Origin: Todiramphus chloris collaris
Taxonomy: Eukaryota; Chordata; Aves; Coraciiformes; Alcedinidae
NCBI GenBank assembly: GCA_025345505.1
Contig: JANVCC010000020.1
Coordinates: 49,456,401 to 49,520,400, forward strand
Direction of reading: 5' to 3'
DNA length: 64,000 nucleotides
In this document: positions 36,990 to 50,150 of the stretch, piece by piece
How the letters are laid out: the number at the start of each line of letters is the position of its first letter
How positions within the stretch are numbered: position 1 is the stretch's first letter
Position numbers and translations under genes: made by a program
The notes under the pieces: model-generated
Seen by the model: only the letters and a program-made list of their open reading frames with translations
Database searches by the model: none
What the model was told of the DNA's origin: nothing

Positions 36990-39900
36990 AGAGGAGGAAG
37001 ACTGTGAATCTGACTGTCCTCTCGTGCTTCAGATTATTTAACTGTCCTAGAGAATCAAGGTATGAATCTACAGTATTGAAAGATGTGCAGATCTGAGCCT
37101 CATTTTTGAGGTGACACCTTCTCATTCATCATTATGGAATTCAACTGGTAGTGGCAAGGTGCTTGGAACCCCAAGATTCACCTGTATGTGGCAAAACACA
37201 ATTAGATTTGGAGCAGACAGTGATGGAAACTGGCTGGTAACATTGATAACCGTTCAACATGGGCAGACCACCTTTGACACTGGTGGCAGAGGCATAGAGT
37301 TACGGGTTGTTAGCAAACAGGCTCAGGGAGACTGGTCACCTCTAGATATTGTGGAGGAATGTCAAGATGGAGAGCAGAGATGGCACCAGCAGCCGTCTTG
37401 TGCTTGGTTCCCTTGTACAGTCATAGTACTCATGAAAGTCTGGGAAATGCAAATGTGATAGTAACACAGGAGACCCCAGGCTTGCTTTGTTTGGTGTTCC
37501 TTAAACATCACATTTTAGTGTATGTAATCCATGCAGTTTCAGTTTTCCCAGAGAGGATGTTTGTGCTGGGTTTTTTTTTGTTTGTTTGTTTGTTTTTTTT
37601 GTTTTTTTTTTTTTTAGAACTGCAGTTTCTCAGAAGCTGGAGGGAGTGCCCTTCTCCCAGGGAGTCTTCACTTGCTCCTGCTGCATTTCCCCAGCTTGCA
37701 GATGCCCGTAGTCACCTTGCTTTGGACTGAAAAGTCCTTGAAGGGCTGCTCATCAAAGATGGCCTTTTTTTTTTTTTTTAATAACTGCGTGAGACAACAC
37801 AAAGAAGCATCACAGTTTGCTTGGTCCCCAGTCCTCAAATGCCTCATTTCAGTATTGTAACTTGCAGTTTTTGAAGGGAAGGAGGGTCAGGAGGCTGGAG
37901 ATCCACCTCTGCTTTCCGAGGCAGCTTTTCACTGCTGTTGTGTTCTGTGGCCCTGTTACAGCTTCCTGACAACTTTAAAAATGAGTCATATAGTGCAGTG
38001 ATCTAGTGATTTATGGGTAGAGCCATCCTATAACAATAATTGGCTGTCTGTCAACGTAGTCACATCTGGTTTCAACTCGTGTTCTTCTGTCAGTAGCCCT
38101 AATGCAGACAAGTAGCTCCTCCACCAGTTGTGCAGGGGCGAGATGAAAGGCTTCGGCTTGGCTGTGGTGGATGGCGAGCCCCTGGTATTTCAAATGGAAG
38201 CTGACAGTCTAACATCCTGCTCCATCTGCTCCCAATTTATACCTTGAGATTTATTGTCTCTCGAAAAGATACAATAAAGACTTGTGAAGCGGAATTACTG
38301 GTTCTGAAAGCTGTAGGGGAAGTGTAGCCTATTTCTGCTTCTGCACTTTCAAAGCTAGAAGGCAGAAGAAAGGCATTTTTAAATGAAAGGAAAGCTTTTT
38401 CACTAGGTCTGCTAGGGATGGACAGTAATCTTGACCCTCCCTGAGGGTTCGTGATTGTTGTTTGACCGATGCTTGGCTTCAGAAACAGTTTCTATCATGT
38501 TTGTTTCTCAAGAGCTTTGTTCATTTACAGCCATAAGGGATGCACAGAGTATCTTGGCCAGACGCTGAAGCCCTTATTTTCTGGGGAAGACACCACAGCT
38601 CTTGTTTCTTTGGCATTTCTTTCCGTAGTAAGGGTTGATCCCTGTAGGTACAGAGCAACATAATATCATCATGATACTTCGTGTCAGTGAGAGTCAGTGG
38701 CCACGTTCGGGGTGGATGGGAAACCCTGCTGAGGTTTCATTCAGGAGACAGCAGTGAGTTCCTCTCTGCTTGGAGTCTGCCTCCTGTCACTTGGGAGCAG
38801 AGTCCATCACATGCTGGGGACATCAGCAGCAGAGTCAGTTTTTCGTTGAGCAAAGCAGCTGAGGCGAGGAAGGGTGAAAGAGGCAGAGGCTGCTTCAGGC
38901 TCATGCTGGAGCCATTTGTGGAACTTGAGGAAAATGTTCAGGGCCTAGAACTCTGCCAGAAGGCTTTATATGCTCCTGTCAAGTTTATACAGCTGCAGAT
39001 AAACTAATGCTGGCTCAGATGTGAACTGAAGTCTCCAGCTTGTAACTGTGGCAAGTGTTGGTGTTCACAAAGTGGATGAAGCTCTCATATGGTGAGCTTG
39101 AAGAAGTCTTGCTGAACTGCTCCTAATCTGCCTTTCCAGTGGTGCAGAGGAAGGGCAATGGATGTAACAAATGAAGCAGGAGTTGGGGTCTGAAGGGAAA
39201 AGGTGACATGTGGAAGGCAATTGACAAAGTTCCCGTAAATATAATCACCTCCTTATCTGTATGGTTGTGTTTGAAAGTTTGATTTGTGCCTGTATAACAG
39301 AAGAAAAAGCCTCCACATAAAAATCTGTAAAAGTCAAAAAGAGGAGGTGGGGGTGGAACAAGAAGAAAAAAAACTTCAGTAAAATTACTAATTTAGAATT
39401 GCTGGATAACCAGGGAGGACAAGTGTTTGTCAAGAGTTTTGATTTATGAAAACGTCAAGATTGTTTTAGGAGAACCTGCTGTTTCTATTAGAAGAGCGTG
39501 CATTCAGCTCTGTTGAGTTGCTTGTGTTATGTTTAATTTGTTTATACTACTTAATTGCCCATCATTAAATGACAAAATTTAAAGTTTATCTGTCCTGCTG
39601 TAGGAAGTGAGTAAAGTTTCTGTAAATAAAATACTAGTGTTTTTACTGGCAGAACAAGTGTAATTTTTTTTGCCTAGAAATTCAAGTCTTAAATGTGCAG
39701 AACTGTTTTCAATACCTTAGAACAAAAATCTGCATTAAAAACAGATAAAAGTCTGGTCACAACTATTTGATAGCTTTTCTTAATCTCTGCAGCATTCCAG
39801 GTGAGACTGATTTGTTTAGTATTATTCCTTGCAAAAGAAGTCTAGATTTTCTGACTACTTATTTTACAAAAGCAAATAGAAAATCTGAAGTTATAAAAGG

Positions 39901-42900
39901 TTTATTATTATTAGCCATGTACTTTTTGTAATGAGAAAAGTACCTTAAATTGTAGTTAAAGTGGGACATTTGCTACAGAACATACTTTCTTATCATTGAA
40001 GAGATTTTAAAGAAATGATGCTTTAAGAGTATAAATAATATGTTGCTGACAATATATTTTCATAATCTTCTTGTAATTGGGATGATCTTGGTCATCTACA
40101 ACTCATGTGCACTACTAAAATCGAAGTAAAGAGCCTTGGGCTTCTCCTGACCAGGCAGGAGAAGTTTTTTCATGATCCTCTCAGCTGCACAGCTCTTAGG
40201 CAAATAAGCATTACTTCTGTCTCTTAGATCTGTGAATTAAAGAATAGGGGAACCTTGGGCTGAAAAACCTTGAAACTGCTTTCTGTTGGCTTCAGGGGAG
40301 ATCGGAATCAGTCCTATAGCAAAAGGCCTAGAGCAAAACAGGAAATCACTGATTCAAAAAGCCAGATTTGTTGAGTAATTAACTGAAATTTTGCCGTTGG
40401 TCGTTTCACTGGAATTCTGTATACTGGATAAATAAAAATGGTTAAAAGTCTCCTGTTGCAGTGCTTAAACATGTTGTTAGAGAATTCTAGGCAAATGCAT
40501 GAGGTCACTAGCTGAAATGACAGCATCACCCTCTCTTGATTTTGATGAAAAGCTTCTTGGTTTTTTCCCTCCTATGATGCTCCTTGAGGGGTTATGATTT
40601 GAAAAGAAAAAGAAGAGGAGGGGCAGATCTCAGTCACAGAAAGGGAGGTTTTCAAATGAACAGATACTCATGAAGGACCACATTTTGAAAATGCCTGAAT
40701 TCTCTGTATTTCAGGTTTCAGGTCTTCTAACCCATACGCATGCGCTTTGAGGTCTACTGCCTCACACCCACTCTTGTGGGTCATTCTCAACACTTGTGCT
40801 GGGTAACCTCTGCGACAGGTACTGTAGCTGCAGGGTTTCTGAATGTTTGCCACACAGAAGAGCATGGCCAATGTGCCAAAGCTTGGCGTTCACTTTATTT
40901 TCTAGAGCCTCACAGTGGTACAGAGCTGGTGTCCAGTGTTGGCTGAAGGATGCCCAGGGCACTCATTTTGTTTTGAAATATAAGCTCAGGCAATTTTTTC
41001 TTACTGCTGGGGAGCTTGACTGCCTTGATTCTCAGGGTATTCAAGATTAAATGCCATGGGAAGACCTTTTTCTTGTTTTGTTTAGTTTAAGGAAAAAGAA
41101 AAACTCCTGCGTTTTCTTTGGCTCTCGTTTTGGCAATCGAAAATATTACAAATGTCCTTCGGAACTTGAAGGCAGTAAATGTCTGCAATGAGACTTCAAA
41201 TATATATACACTATCTAATTTGAAGACAAGAGTTTTCAAAAATAGAAAAAGCTAAATCCTTTAGAAATTATCACCACCTTGCAGTAGTGCTGGTAAAATA
41301 GTAGCTAAATAGTAATGAGAACTGTTATATGGCTAATTTCTCTGATATTTTTGGCATGCGTGTTCATTAGCAGTTGACTAGTTACAAGATTGTCAAACGT
41401 TACAAAATAAATAAATAAGACTAAACAAGCTTGATTGATGCAGGAACCGTCACAGTCCCCTGAGCACAGAGGAAATTTTTAATGTTTTCTATACTGCAAG
41501 TCGTACTGTACAATTGGGCTCTGCCAGATGACCTGCAGTAAGCTTGGGTGGTTTAAGACCTCACTGATGGCAGAACAGGCAGAAAGGCTGCTGCAAGTCA
41601 GTCTGCCTTAATAGCTGAAATTTATCTTCACCTTGAGCACGGCGCTTCACTCCTCCCCTCTGCCCAGCACACTGTTATCTTTCAACAGGATAGATATCTG
41701 TGGAGAGTGAAATCTGACACATCCATAGCACGTTTCACGGAGAACATCTGGCAGAGCCTTTGACTGCCTCTTTAGCATATGTTGCATCTTTTTCTTCTCA
41801 CTTTCTCTGTATTATATTTATGTCTCTCCCGTTCTGAGCTGATAGTGTTCAACACTTGCTTTGCAACGCTGTACGTGATCAGCAGCGATGCTGAGCAGTG
41901 GAGGAGCAGCATTCCCTAAAGTCTTTGGTTAGATGTCACAGGGACCTTTCAGGAGAGAGAAGCAGATGTTTGCATCTGTGTGGAGCTAGGGTGGGTGGCT
42001 GTCCCGCTCACTGCTCAGCTCGTTGCGGAAGCAGAGTCATTTGCAGTTTTTCTTCAGAGGATACTAAACTTCTTACTGGCTTGTGCGTCAAAACAAGTGG
42101 TTTGTCTGTTGCTACTGAAGTTAGAAAGTGCAGGAGGACACTACACAGGGGCTGATCTGTTTTCTTTCTCTGGGAAACAAAAGAGGAAGAAAACCATATA
42201 CTGCTGTTGAGGTTGTATTGCAGGGAAGAGTGTAAAATTACAAGCTGTAGAAAGTAAGGAGGAATGGCTATTGAAACAAAGAGAGAAAGATAAAGCTGAA
42301 TCCTTTATTTCCCCAGACTACAGGGCATGCCTCTGCCCTTTTGTTATTTTGCCAGCAAGTGATAACGTGGTAGCTAATGACGAAGCAACAGATTTCTGTC
42401 CCGATTTTTAAATACCGTACTGCAGTATTATTGTGAGCTGCCCTGTGAAATGCAATCTATTTAAGTAATCCCGCTGACAGCTGTTTTCCTCAGCCCTTGA
42501 TTCACTGCTCATCTGGTGACTGCCGATTGCCCTTACCACCACACTGGCATTTCTCTGTTTCCATGGCACTGCTTTGCATATGGAAGGAGTGCTGGAGTGT
42601 GTGCTGAGCGTGTTTTTACTGTGTTAATTGTTCTCATCTGGGAAAGATATATCAGGTCAACTGGTTAAATGAAGTTAGCCAGAAATGAGGTATGAATCAG
42701 TAACTTCAATTATACAGAAGCCTGATGTCAGGGACTGAAGACCTGCAGTGGTATCTCAAAAAAAAAAAAGTAAAAGTAGTTTTTTCTTACTACAAGCTTT
42801 GCTTTGCTCTTTCCTACAGTTTGTGGATTAAGCTGTAAATTTAGGATAATATTTTCAAGAACTTCTATGATTTAAAAGATATCAAATTCCTATTTTACAA
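36990..42900. other. Non-coding stretch, no gene recognised
   Basis: The 115-, 123- and 108-codon plus-strand frames at 37111-37458, 37359-37730 and 38681-39007 have no recognisable motif, overlap each other and run into poly-T. I see nothing that supports a gene. Confidence 0.55.
37571..37615. repeat. Poly-T with (GTTT)n tract
   Basis: T9, then GTTT repeated about four times, then T8, G and T14. It is a simple repeat that may be the reverse-strand trace of an A-rich tail. Confidence 0.85.
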
Positions 42901-42905
42901 GTGTC

Positions 42906-42945
42906 CGTCCTGTGTGTCGTGTCGTCGTCCCCGTCCCCCCCCCCC
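42906..42945. repeat. CpG-containing GTCGT/GTCC tract ending in C11
   Basis: GTCC, GTGTCGT, GTCGTCGTCC and CCGT units lead into eleven C residues. Six CpG steps in about 35 bases contrast with the CpG-poor surroundings. Confidence 0.75.
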
Positions 42946-45900
42946 AAGATGATTTAGAGACCTAGGTTTCAATTTCAGCAATCCATTTGATGGCACAATA
43001 CTGTGAGTGCCAGCTCTGATGCTTTGATAAGAGCAGTTGCTGTGCTGGTGGGCACATGCAGCAGGCAGGAGATTAAAACTTCCTAACTAGAGAAGTATTT
43101 GCCATGGATGCTTTGTGGCTTGTAATTGTACCCCAAATCTTTCCTGTAAAGAAGGATGGCTCCCGAAGTATACACAAACTCTTTCACTTACACTCTCCAA
43201 TTAAAAAAAAAAACACAACCCAAACCATTTGAAATGACATAAGAAGTTTGTGCAGTCAGTAAGCTAAGAGTTTAGAAACACCAGAAGTTTAAGTTAGTTT
43301 GTGAACCTACCTATACGCTTCTTATGTGCATGCATTATGTTACAGTCTTTGAGTTTCTGCATTAGCTTTCCTATGGGTTCTACCTCATTCAGAGCAACAA
43401 GTAGGTGATACTCATTGAATGGATAGAGATTATCTGACATTTTGTGTTCATCTTATTGTTTAGTGTCTAGTATCCATCTATGATACAGTACTTAACAGTC
43501 AAGCTTTGGCGAGACCACAGCAATGTTAATTGTCTTCTGATCCAATATATGACATACCTCACTGGGCTATCAAAGAGAACTGCCATGAAGAGTTGATCTC
43601 TGTTTATTGTACCACTGTAACACAGGAGATGTTTTCATCTCAATCGCATATTAAGAAAGTGGGGTACAGAGTAAGGAGGCAGAATGTGTCCCTTCACTTT
43701 GAGACATGTGGGTAAGATTATTTTATGGGCTTCTTGAAATTAGGGTCCCCTTGTTTTTGATTTGAACTAAAGATATCGGCCCTGGAACAAATCAGTCTGG
43801 CAGGTTGTCACTATACATCCTCTCCATTTCCTCTGAAATGGGGAATGCATCACGGACAGCCTTTTATGCAAGGTTAAAAATACACCTCACTGCAAAGTTG
43901 CTGGCACGTTTGGCACCCAATCTGCCAGGCTCAGATGTGCTGAAAGCCCATGTCTTAATGACTGTGCCCCTTGTGGCCCTCTCTGCAGGCGTAAGCTGAG
44001 CTGCCGTATGATTCTTTCCCATGAATGATGGGATAAACACTCACCTTTCCTAGACACTGGGGAGACTAGGGTAGCACTGAAGATAATCATCACTCAGGAG
44101 GGCTAATGCATGTCTCTGCTGTGGGGAGGACTGGGTATGAGCCAAAACAGAAATGGATTCTTGGCATGTGCCCATCATGCTACCCAGCTGGCTCACCAAG
44201 GTCACACAAGAGTTATGTGTGTAGATGGAAGAGGCTTTGGACCAACCTCTGTGTCCTGGACTGAAATAGCTTAGTTACACAGGCCTGCACAGGGAGGTTG
44301 TCTTGGCTTCTCCAAGAAACTGGAGAGGACCGCTGACAGGAAAACTGATTTTGACCATAAGACTTCTGCTTCTCTTCCTGCATTTCCCAGCCTCATTTAC
44401 CTGTTTTCTTTCGATTATCTTAACAAACAAAGCAGAAATCAGGAGGCAGTAGCCTCTGTTGCTGCACAGTCTGCCATATTCTTGCTATTGTTCATCACTT
44501 GGGCAAAGGGGGTCTTTTTTTGGGACAGTGTTGGTTGGCAAAGTCTCCATGGCAACCTGTGCCTTCTTGCCAGACAAAGCAGAGACAGACCGGTGCTACC
44601 ACGGGATTTATGGACACTGGAGAGGAAATGTGTAGCATTGATAGAAGAGTTTGCAGTTACCAAAAAAAAAAAAAAAAATTAGAGAAAACTCTAAGTAGTA
44701 TTTTCTTCCCCAATAAAAAGGATTAATTTTGCATTAAAAATATATAAAAAAAACCACCAAATATTTGAAATGCCTTTTTCTCCTTGTGAGATCACCCTAT
44801 AGGTATAGTCCACTTAATTGCAATGTGCTTAATTGAGAGAAACAATTTTACTGGGACATCTCCCAGGGAACCATCTTACCTAATGATTATCAATGCCAAT
44901 GGTTGTTGCCTAATCAGGTCAGTGCCATAAATCCTGCTTAACAAGAAGGCATTCAGAGAGTATCAAGGGCTTAAACAGTGTTTAAGCAGGTGTTAAATAA
45001 GTGTGGGATGCCATATTTAAACACAGGGAAAACCAAAATAAAATGGAAAGCAAAAAGTGTCAATCTCACAAATAGAAAGTGCTATTTTTGTCCTTTCTGT
45101 TCATTAGTATAGTACTGTCTCTGTGAGTCTCAAATCTCATTTGGAATTTTTCATTTTTATCACTGGGTAAATGGTCCTGAGAATGAAAGCTGGGCAGATG
45201 CTTAGGGAATCGCCACTAGCTCCTGAACATTCTGATTAGGTTTGCCACTCATGTAGGACTTCCCAAAGACCCTTAAATACTTCAGTAATTTGTGTATATT
45301 CTGGGATTTATTTCTGGGGGGGATATGTGCGCATTGTTTAGTGATGCTTGATGTAGCATAGCTGTAAAATAGAGCAATAGAGATGCTGTTGGGATAGCTG
45401 AATCCTTCTGCTGTTACTGATTTAAGAGTCTTTGGATAATGTGGAAAGGCAATAGTGTGCAATGCTGGTATGGACTGCCAGAATACTTGTGGTCCATATG
45501 TTCTGCTGCTACCTCCTCGTTCTGAATACAAACGGCACTTGTTGTCCAACTTTGTCCCCTTTTGCAAATAGAAGCTGTCCAGAAACGCACCTCCTTTTCC
45601 CAAGGCACAACTTACCCCTTAATGAGGGGGTTTGTTGTATCAGGATTCTGCTGTGCAAGTTGCGTTCTCCATTTTTGATCTGATTATGTGCCTTATAATC
45701 CCTATTAGTTTATAACAAAATACAATTGTGACATATTTTGTGAGTATGCAGTACTAAAATTTGGAAGAGAAGCTTGATCGGCTCTCTCTGTGAAGATTAG
45801 AACAAGAGGCGCGTATTTTCTAACACAAAACTAGTGTTCCATATCTGATAGAAATCCTATGGCATTGAACTGAAGTCAGGAGTGTAGGGAACTTCATGGC

Positions 45901-46879
45901 AGTCCTGGAGGCAATGAGTCCATCCCTCTGATATCACATGAAACACATACAAGTTTCCATGTGCATCTAACACAGCTACCCACGGCTACCTTTCTTCATG
46001 TAGTCTTCTAAGAAAAAGGCCTCTATTTTTCTGAGCATTTTTATGGCCCTGATTGCTCTAACATTTTGTTTGCAGACTTCTAGGTTTTCACAGTTTTTTT
46101 CCTAGCAACCTTGCCAGCTTGGAGAGTAGTCATCTCACATTTGTTCAGCTTCAGTACAGAAAGAATTTTTGGAATTATGGGGGGAAATGTCACTATTGCA
46201 TCAGATTAAAAAGTGCATATTTTATTTTTATTTTGACGTGAGGTTAGGTCCCAGTGCAAAACAACGGCAGTGCACGGTGGTACCAGCTCTCCTGTCTTGA
46301 TGCAGTTCCTGGTATTTTTTTAGTCAGTGGCTGTAGCTCTGTCTGGTTCTTTTGTGAATGTGTATTTTACTTCTGAGTCTGGTTTAATTTTCTCTTTGGT
46401 CTTCAATAATGCAGTGATTTTACAAGATCGGATCAAATTTTCATCTTTTACTCCAGAACAATTTTTACACATTGAATCCCTCCACCACTGTAGTAGAATA
46501 GCAGTTTTAGATTCACAAAAATGTCATTAGAAATTTGATGTAATGTTTGGCAAACTTTGTTTAAAATTACACTATAACACATATTAATGTTTATTTTAAA
46601 ATGCACAACCAAAACACTTGTTTTCCCCACCCTCTTCCCGCCTCATTCCACACAGTAATTTAATGGATCATTAGGAGTTTTAAATAGAAATAGCTCTGTA
46701 TTTTGTTTCATGGCAAGCTTGGTGTCAGAAGATATTTTGGAACTCAAAGGAATCATGGCTGGTGTTATAGCAGTTACTTTATTTTTGCTGTGCTTCTTTA
46801 GCTTTGCAGAATACAGCCACCAGATGCAAAGGGACAGATTGTGATAAATCTTTAATAACGATCTTATTTAATATTGCAG
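42946..46879. other. Non-coding stretch, no gene recognised
   Basis: No gene. A-rich tracts lie at 43203-43227, 44661-44678 and 44747-44759. A homeodomain-site-rich block lies at about 44808-44960 (see findings). The 133-codon minus-strand frame at 45202-45603 lacks a recognisable domain and has long frames on the other strand. Confidence 0.55.
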
Positions 46880-46938
46880 AACAAAAAACTTGTGTAGGAA
46901 TGGCAGAGATGTTACTGGCATATATTCATAGCATCAAG
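46880..46938 (+). other. Exon-like segment with strong donor (unproven)
   Basis: A 59-base segment between an acceptor (CTTATTTAATATTGCAG) and a strong donor (ATCAAG|GTATGT). After two bases it is open for 19 codons (QKTCVGMAEMLLAYIHSIK), a peptide with the even composition of real protein, but I do not recognise it. The other two frames have stops. The pyrimidine tract is weak. It could be an exon of a gene with long introns, a lncRNA exon or chance. Confidence 0.2.
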
Positions 46939-49519
46939 GTATGTTCCTGAACTGCGTGAGTTTCCATTCTGGCACAAAAAAAAAAAGAAATCTCTGTCAT
47001 ATGAAGTGTTGCTCTTGTTAAGTACTGAGTTATGCAGCTTTTTTTGGATATATTTTAAAAGCTTTCTATTATTTTAATTTAATTTCTAGTTAGAAAGTTC
47101 CAAACAAGCATAGAATTTCATTGTTATTGTGGAAAAGAAACCCCAACAGACAAACTCTTAAATGACAAAGCAGAGTATGAAAATATTATTTTCATCCTGT
47201 AAAAGTGAGTCTGAAACATAGGACAAATTAGTGGTCTGTTAGCGGTCCTGCCATGGGTTTAGCAAAGACAGAAAATGAATGTTTATCTCCTGACCCTTAG
47301 TCTAGTGCTGCAAGTCTAAACCTAGCTTTCCTTTTTAACACAAGCCCAGTAGGAGTTAAGGATGTGAGCATGCCGGAAGACCTCATCTTCACAAGACCTG
47401 GCTTTGGCCAGCCAGTTACTGTTGAGCAATTGCAGTTGCAGGAGAGGCCATCAAAATTCTAATTTGGGTTTTCAGTCCATGGGGGCGAGCTACCAGAACT
47501 TTCAAGTCAAGCAGTATCCTTGGCAAGCTTTCAAGTAGAACTATTTCATTCATTGATTATGAGATGACCACCAAAAGGCCATATTATGGGAGAGATGAGG
47601 ATGTGGGAAAGGCAACACAAATGTCTACAAACTCTGCTGCATTATTGGTACAAGTCACAAAATACTCTCTTAAAATATGCAAAAAGGTCAGTGAGATAAT
47701 GAAGGATTTTTCTACTTGGGCACCAGAGTCTGTGTTCCTTTAACAAGGAAATAAGCGGGGAGGTATGGGTGTGCAGCTAGCCTTAGCTCGCTTCCAGAGT
47801 CAAAACATATTGTGAACTGGCAAAGGAGAGATCAGTGCTAGTAATTTGAGAATAGTGACAGAGGATGTGAGACTACATACAAGTGAAAGAGCTGCAAAGG
47901 AGCTAACAGAGAAGTTTAACGGAGTAGATGTTGAACATACCTGAAAGATGAGGTCAAATCTGCAAACTCAGTAGAGATGAGAGAAATACAAATTAACACC
48001 AGAGACTTCTAAATTGTTCTTAGGGTAACTCACTGCCAGATGTTGAGTTCCTTGAAAAATTTTGCTGCTACTTTTTTTTTTTTTTTTTTTTTGCCCTGAT
48101 GAGAACTAACTGAGCTCTTTTTGATATTTTGATCTTAATGGTGAGTGTTGAATACTTTGGAAGTGCTGACCGTGGGTCGGATCAAAATCCGGTAATTTCT
48201 TCCAAGTCTGAATTCTTTCCTTGGCAGCAGCCGTCCTTTGGGGCATAGCTGGCTTGCTTTATTCCCTCCCATCATGCTGGTATGGCTGCCTTTCTGCATT
48301 AAAGGCTGTCTTCCTTTGTACCTTTTTTAAGGGCTTTGATAGGCTGTTGTTCCCATCCTACAGGATTGACGCCGTTCAGTTAATCTAAAGATCAAAAACT
48401 ATTTTTTTCCTTGGCCTTTCCCAGGTACTCTTATCAACAGAGATCTGATCACACAGGTCCTTCCCCCCCAGCAACATTCTGCTTCTAGAGCAGGAGAAAG
48501 GTGATTAAAGACAAAACCCAAATAAACCAAAGAAAACAACACCAAATCCTTTGCGCCCAGACCTTGCTGCTTTTTGGGACTGTATGTTTTGGGACTTTGT
48601 GGATAAGAGAGGAAGGGCAATTTTTGATTAAAAGAAAGAAGTCAGCTGTTGGGCTGACTAAAATAGTGCCAAAGCAAGCAGATAAAAAGGTAAACAGAAG
48701 AAAGAAAGAATAGGTGCAATTCACAAGTAGAAGTAACAAATCATGGGAACAAGAGATTAGAGGAGCTTGCTGGAAGCAAGCTCAGAATGAGAGGAAAATA
48801 GAACCCTTCCTTTCGCCCCTTCCCTTTCTCTCCTTCCCTCCTGTCACTCAGAAAATCTGGAAGGATTTCGGCACCCAAAAATAGGGCTTGATTTTCAGCA
48901 TTACTTTCCCTTGCATTTGGGTAGCAGGTTTGTCCCCATGGCACCTTGTGGAATAATTACTGGAGGTTACTTAGAAATTAAAATCATATCGAAGGTATAG
49001 CATTCTTCACACACTAAGGAAAGGTATAATATTGAAGAGGCTCCCAGGGTTGGAGTGCAACTGGTGTGCAAGGAAACAATTCCACGGTGCTTCCCTGGAC
49101 AACATGGCCTGTGAACAGCATGAGGAGCAGAGTGGAGTGAAGATTCTGCAGCCAGGCTCTATGAGATCACTGCAGAGATGGCAATATGACGGTACCACAG
49201 AACTGATAAGCTGCCTGTTTGCTACCTTCGGAAAACAGTCTGTCGTTTTCTGACAGTGTCGTCCTGTGTGCAAACTTTGCTTATTATAATGTCATTATAC
49301 TGCCAAAACACACCTCTGTCCCAAAGACTACCTACCTCCAAAGTGTGACACCCTCCCCCCCCCCCCCAAGCTTGTGCCCTGAATTTTCTTCAGCTATACA
49401 TTTAAAAGTAAAGCAAGAGAATTTTACACCTGCTATAATAAAGGTATTTATGACTAGAGTCACTCAAGCTCCACCCTGAAGATAAAAAATAATATAAAAA
49501 TGGCTTAAGAAAGAGGGAA
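46939..49519. other. Non-coding stretch, no gene recognised
   Basis: No gene recognised. A 21-base T run lies at 48072-48092. The minus-strand hydrophobic frames at 48399-48739 have no supporting motif. A 13-base C run at 49355-49367 ends the segment's low-complexity content. Confidence 0.55.
49355..49367. repeat. Poly-C run (C13)
   Basis: Thirteen consecutive C residues after CACCCT, one of two long C runs in the window (the other is at 42935-42945). Long C runs are rare in this otherwise AT-leaning DNA. Confidence 0.9.
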
Positions 49520-50150
49520 TGTTAGGGAAGCCATCATCATGGACAAGTCAGGGAAGAAACCATCTCAGACTATCTCTGCATCCTGGGGTCAGTTGACATG
49601 CTGAGTCACTCTTCCCACGCCGTAGAGGCAATTTTGGGTAAGATCTGGACTTTCTGAGTACTTTCCTGGAGAAGCTTAGAAATCTTTCTAGACCTCCTTT
49701 TAACACAGTTTTTTTTGCACGTGCTTTTATTTATCACCGGCAATCCAGAAGAACCTGTGCTGTTGCTTTTAATAAACTGCTGTATTCACGTAGCTAGCTG
49801 CAGAAGGCTCGCATTGGGTGCCACCAACTACTGATTGTGTGAGACCGTGGAGTGCGACTAAACGGGGAGCGCAGTGCTATTAGTGAATACGGAGCTGCCA
49901 GAGTTCAAATATATTGAATGTGACCAGTGCCAAATTGGATATCACGCAGAATCTGAACCTAGTCTCCCCCAGCTCCTCTGGTATCTGAGCACTGGAAGGC
50001 AAGGGGGGTTTATATTATACCAAATTACTGGACCCTTTTACGCGACACACCTTCCTGGCCCACCAGCAGTGACTGGACATGAAACAACTTCAGACCACCT
50101 CCAGCTACACCAGGTTCCTATTCATGTCAGATGAGGCAAGAGAAGGTGGG
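49520..50150 (+). mobile_element. Unclassified LTR-like or retroelement-derived block (tentative)
   Basis: The block starts TGTTAGGGAAG at 49520. It holds an AATAAA signal at 49771 in a context (CTTTTAATAAACTGCTGTAT) typical of avian LTR polyadenylation regions, and reaches GGCTCGCA by about 49813. From there to about 50150 the sequence is more GC- and CpG-rich than its surroundings and holds an 86-codon frame (49874-50134) with no domain I recognise. I find no target-site duplication and no matching second LTR. This is a tentative call from composition and the poly-A signal only. Confidence 0.3.

Noticed and set aside
37111..37730. 115- and 123-codon overlapping plus-strand frames
   Set aside because: They overlap in different frames, the second is extended by a poly-T tract, and neither has known motifs.
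45202..45603. 133-codon minus-strand open frame
   Set aside because: No recognisable domain; neighbouring frames on both strands are of similar length.
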